Origin: Eisenbergiella tayi | GTDB taxonomy: Bacteria; Bacillota; Clostridia; Lachnospirales; Lachnospiraceae | Assembly: GCF_001881565.1 (NCBI RefSeq) | Contig: NZ_MPDJ01000002.1 | Coordinates: forward strand, 544,599-608,598 | Direction of reading: 5' to 3' | DNA: 64,000 bases | Shown here: piece by piece, positions 62,308 through 64,000 of the stretch | Position numbering within the stretch: the stretch's first letter is position 1 | Layout of the letters: every line of letters starts with the position of its first letter | Made by a program: the position numbers and the translations under genes | The notes under the pieces: model-generated | The model's database searches: none | Told to the model about the DNA's origin: nothing | What the model saw: the letters and a program-made list of their open reading frames with translations, nothing else

Positions 62308-62560
62308 AACGCGTCCCTGGATCCCGCCGCCCTTTGCCCTGCCGCATCCCCGGCCATAAAGAGGTCCTTAGAGGGGACGCTTCCGCTCGGATAACCACGC
62401 AACGGTACTAAGGCTGCCAAAACGCAGCCTAAGGACCGGCGTGTTTATAACGCCCCTTACAGGATCCTCTTTATGGCCGGGGATGCGGCAGGGCAAAGGG
62501 CGGCGGGATCCAGGGACGCGTTCTAGGCTGGCGGAGGGGAGGGCTGAACAGTTACCAAAT
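62270..62560. repeat. Giant palindrome 2: 95-bp perfect arms around a 101-nt structured core
   Basis: Arms 62270-62364 and 62466-62560 pair perfectly over 95 bp. The left arm contains the 3' end of the LysR gene; the right arm ends exactly at the base before the HAD stop codon. The core 62365-62465 folds on itself (AGGCTGC / GCAGCCT around a short loop) and shares CGGTACTAAG, CTAAGGACCGGCGT, ACGCTT-CGCTC and CCCCTTA-like blocks with the core of palindrome 1, same orientation, while the arms of the two are unrelated. Confidence 0.95.
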
Positions 62561-63241
62561 TTACAGAAATTGCAGTAACTCCTTAAGACTTTTTATTTCC
62601 TTATCAATCCGAAGCTCCAAAGAACGTTCCTTTCCCGACGGATTAAACCAGCAGCAGGCAACCCCCGCGTTGTTGCCTCCCTGGATATCTGAGGTAAGGG
62701 AATCCCCGATAATCATGGCTTTTTCTTTTTCAAAGCCGTCAATATGGGCGAAGCAATAATCAAAAAATTCTATCTGAGGTTTCTGATATCCCACCGCCTC
62801 AGACACAAAAATATCCTTCATAAAACCTTCTATGCCCGAAAGCTTTAATCTGCTGCGCTGGGTTGCTTCCACCCCGTTGGTGACCACATAAAGGTCATAT
62901 TTTTTATACAGGTATTCCAGCACCTCCCAGGCATCCTCCATTAATTCATGTCCTTCACCCAGAAGAAGCTGGTACTCCTTTTCAAAAGCCGCTCCATCCC
63001 CTTCAACTCCCATACTTTCAAACAGTCTGCCAAACCGTGTGAAAAGCAGGGTCTGCTTGTCTATTTCTCCCCGTTCAAAGGCTTCCCACAGACCATGATT
63101 AATCCGGGAATAAAGCTTATAGGTGTTTTCGTCGGCCTCATAGCCGTTATTTTCCATGGCCCGGAAGAAAGCAGAGCGTTCAGCCGCCCCGAAATCCAGA
63201 AAGGTTCCGTCCATATCCAGCAGTAATGTTGTGTATTCCAT
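62561..63241 (-). CDS. HAD-superfamily phosphatase, YjjG-like
   Basis: 226 aa. Motif I LLLDMDGTFLDFG with the nucleophile Asp, motif II DLYVVTNGVEATQ, motif III Lys in GYQKPQIEFFDY and motif IV MIIGDSLTSDIQGGNNAG. Alpha-helical cap of C1 type. This is the pattern of YjjG-type pyrimidine 5'-nucleotidases (house-cleaning nucleotide phosphatases). It is convergent with LysR, with palindrome 2 between them. Confidence 0.93.
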   Translation of the reverse strand: MEYTTLLLDMDGTFLDFGAAERSAFFRAMENNGYEADENTYKLYSRINHGLWEAFERGEIDKQTLLFTRFGRLFESMGVEGDGAAFEKEYQLLLGEGHELMEDAWEVLEYLYKKYDLYVVTNGVEATQRSRLKLSGIEGFMKDIFVSEAVGYQKPQIEFFDYCFAHIDGFEKEKAMIIGDSLTSDIQGGNNAGVACCWFNPSGKERSLELRIDKEIKSLKELLQFL

Positions 63242-63389
63242 ATCTTTTCTCCTGTCCTGTTCCCCTGTAATCCAACATAAATGAAGTACGCATCCTGAAG
63301 TATGAATCGCAGATTCTATTATACAATTTATGTGAATTACTTGGAAGAACTATTTTACGGAACAGAGAATACCCGGCAATATCATCCTG

Positions 63390-64000
63390 TCAAAACAGCC
63401 TTTTGCCATTTAATATATTAATACCCAGCTCTTTCGCCATACCGGTCTGCTTATACGGATTTATTTTCTGCACCGCGCCGTCATATTTAAAGAGAGAACC
63501 TGTATTCTTGAACCAGAAGGTAACATCTGCCTTTACGCACTGCTCACGGATATCCAGCACCCAGTCATAATCGCATTCCCGGGCATCCCGCCCCGTTTCC
63601 CCTCCGACGGTAACATGCTCCACTCCGTCAAGATAGGGCGTTAAATCTATCGCTTCCAAAAGCGGCGCGCAGGCAATAAACCGACGCTTTATCGGATAGG
63701 ATAAAAACAAAGGAAGCCTTTCATCGGCTTTTGCCTGGTTTTCCACGGTGCATCCGATATTCACATTGTCATATCCCCCGCCCCAGTCCTCCGGAAGTGA
63801 TACAAGGAAACGGTCTATCCTCTTTGTCAGGATCAAAAAATCGATATCCGTCCTTTCCCTGATCATAGCCCAGACTTCTTTCCGCCATTCGTCCGCTTCG
63901 GGCAGAAAAAAGTCAGTCGCAAAGCAGGTAGCCAGTATTTTGTTTCCTTTAATGTTGTATTCGCCCTTCGCATTCCTTCTTATCGGCCAGTCGAATTTAT
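63390..64000 (-). CDS. DUF5131 (phage Gp37/Gp68-like) protein, 5' end off the window
   Basis: The frame is open to the right edge; the shorter start at 63866 is internal, as coding sequence (KFDWPIRRNAKGEYNIKGNK, then ILATCFATDFFLPEADEW) continues upstream of it. Visible motifs are ERTDIDFLILTKRIDRFL, NVNIGCTVENQAKADERLP, HVTVGGETGRDARECDYDWV and the end FWFKNTGSLF. DUF5131 proteins have a radical-SAM-like barrel fold and occur in phages and bacteria; the function of most is not established. The N-terminal Cys cluster, if present, lies outside the window. Confidence 0.85.
   Translation of the reverse strand, partial: KFDWPIRRNAKGEYNIKGNKILATCFATDFFLPEADEWRKEVWAMIRERTDIDFLILTKRIDRFLVSLPEDWGGGYDNVNIGCTVENQAKADERLPLFLSYPIKRRFIACAPLLEAIDLTPYLDGVEHVTVGGETGRDARECDYDWVLDIREQCVKADVTFWFKNTGSLFKYDGAVQKINPYKQTGMAKELGINILNGKRLF

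Overview
The window looks like the chromosome of a gut-type Clostridia, most likely Lachnospiraceae. The signs are Lpl-type sugar ABC genes beside two GH95 genes, a membrane-anchored AraC regulator, a CIRCE-controlled small heat-shock operon, an AT-rich accessory half and a more GC-balanced right half. The assignment rests on gene content and style, not on a database match.

Layout. 0-1.6 kb: 5' end of a DUF3791-like gene and a 12-repeat type I-C-style CRISPR array read on the minus strand, with a leader-type inverted repeat upstream and an intrinsic terminator at its end; no cas genes are in the window. 2.0-8.7 kb: eleven small, mostly unrelated minus-strand genes (acetyltransferases, hydrolase, nucleoside phosphorylase, two surface proteins, VOC protein, flavin reductase, membrane proteins). 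9.6-11.8 kb: small HTH regulator, recQ remnants, a 58-aa membrane peptide and an amber-interrupted small gene. 11.9-15.3 kb: a compact sactipeptide-like cluster with a 46-aa precursor carrying five Cys in CxxCxxCxxCxxC spacing (like thurincin H), an RRE-radical SAM-SPASM maturase and a two-gene ABC exporter. 15.6-27.3 kb: a second RiPP-like cluster with an orphan LytTR regulator, two related Cys-containing precursors, a MacB/FtsX-type ABC pair, three radical SAM/SPASM proteins, an intracellular subtilase-like protein, a 59-aa peptide ending in Cys-Cys, and an AgrC/AgrA-like two-component system with a 21-bp-spaced direct repeat in its promoter.

27.8-41.1 kb: a glycan locus (GH2, two GH95 fucosidase-type enzymes, solute-binding lipoprotein, two permeases, AraC/Cache regulator). 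41.4-47 kb: a decayed export/RiPP zone with a recQ remnant, a nucleotidyltransferase remnant, two intact ABC exporters, an IS200-type TnpA remnant, an ABC ATPase tail, a SnoaL-like gene and an Imm5-like gene. 47.1-49.4 kb: intact recQ. 49.6-60.8 kb: housekeeping-like genes (YbaK-type deacylase, pentapeptide protein, two Hsp20, DUF368/PopT, EamA transporter, HD protein, SdpI-like, ASCH, heterodimeric ABC exporter). 61-62.6 kb: a LysR gene bracketed by two very large perfect palindromes (81-bp and 95-bp arms) that share a related central core. 62.5-64 kb: HAD phosphatase and a DUF5131 gene running off the edge.

Four truncated copies of the same recQ region (Zn-binding/RQC part), all in the same orientation as the intact gene, mark the joints between accessory modules. 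This suggests the region downstream of recQ is a recurrent site of insertion, duplication and deletion. The RiPP clusters, the recQ-derived repeats and the shared-core palindromes are the parts most worth following up.
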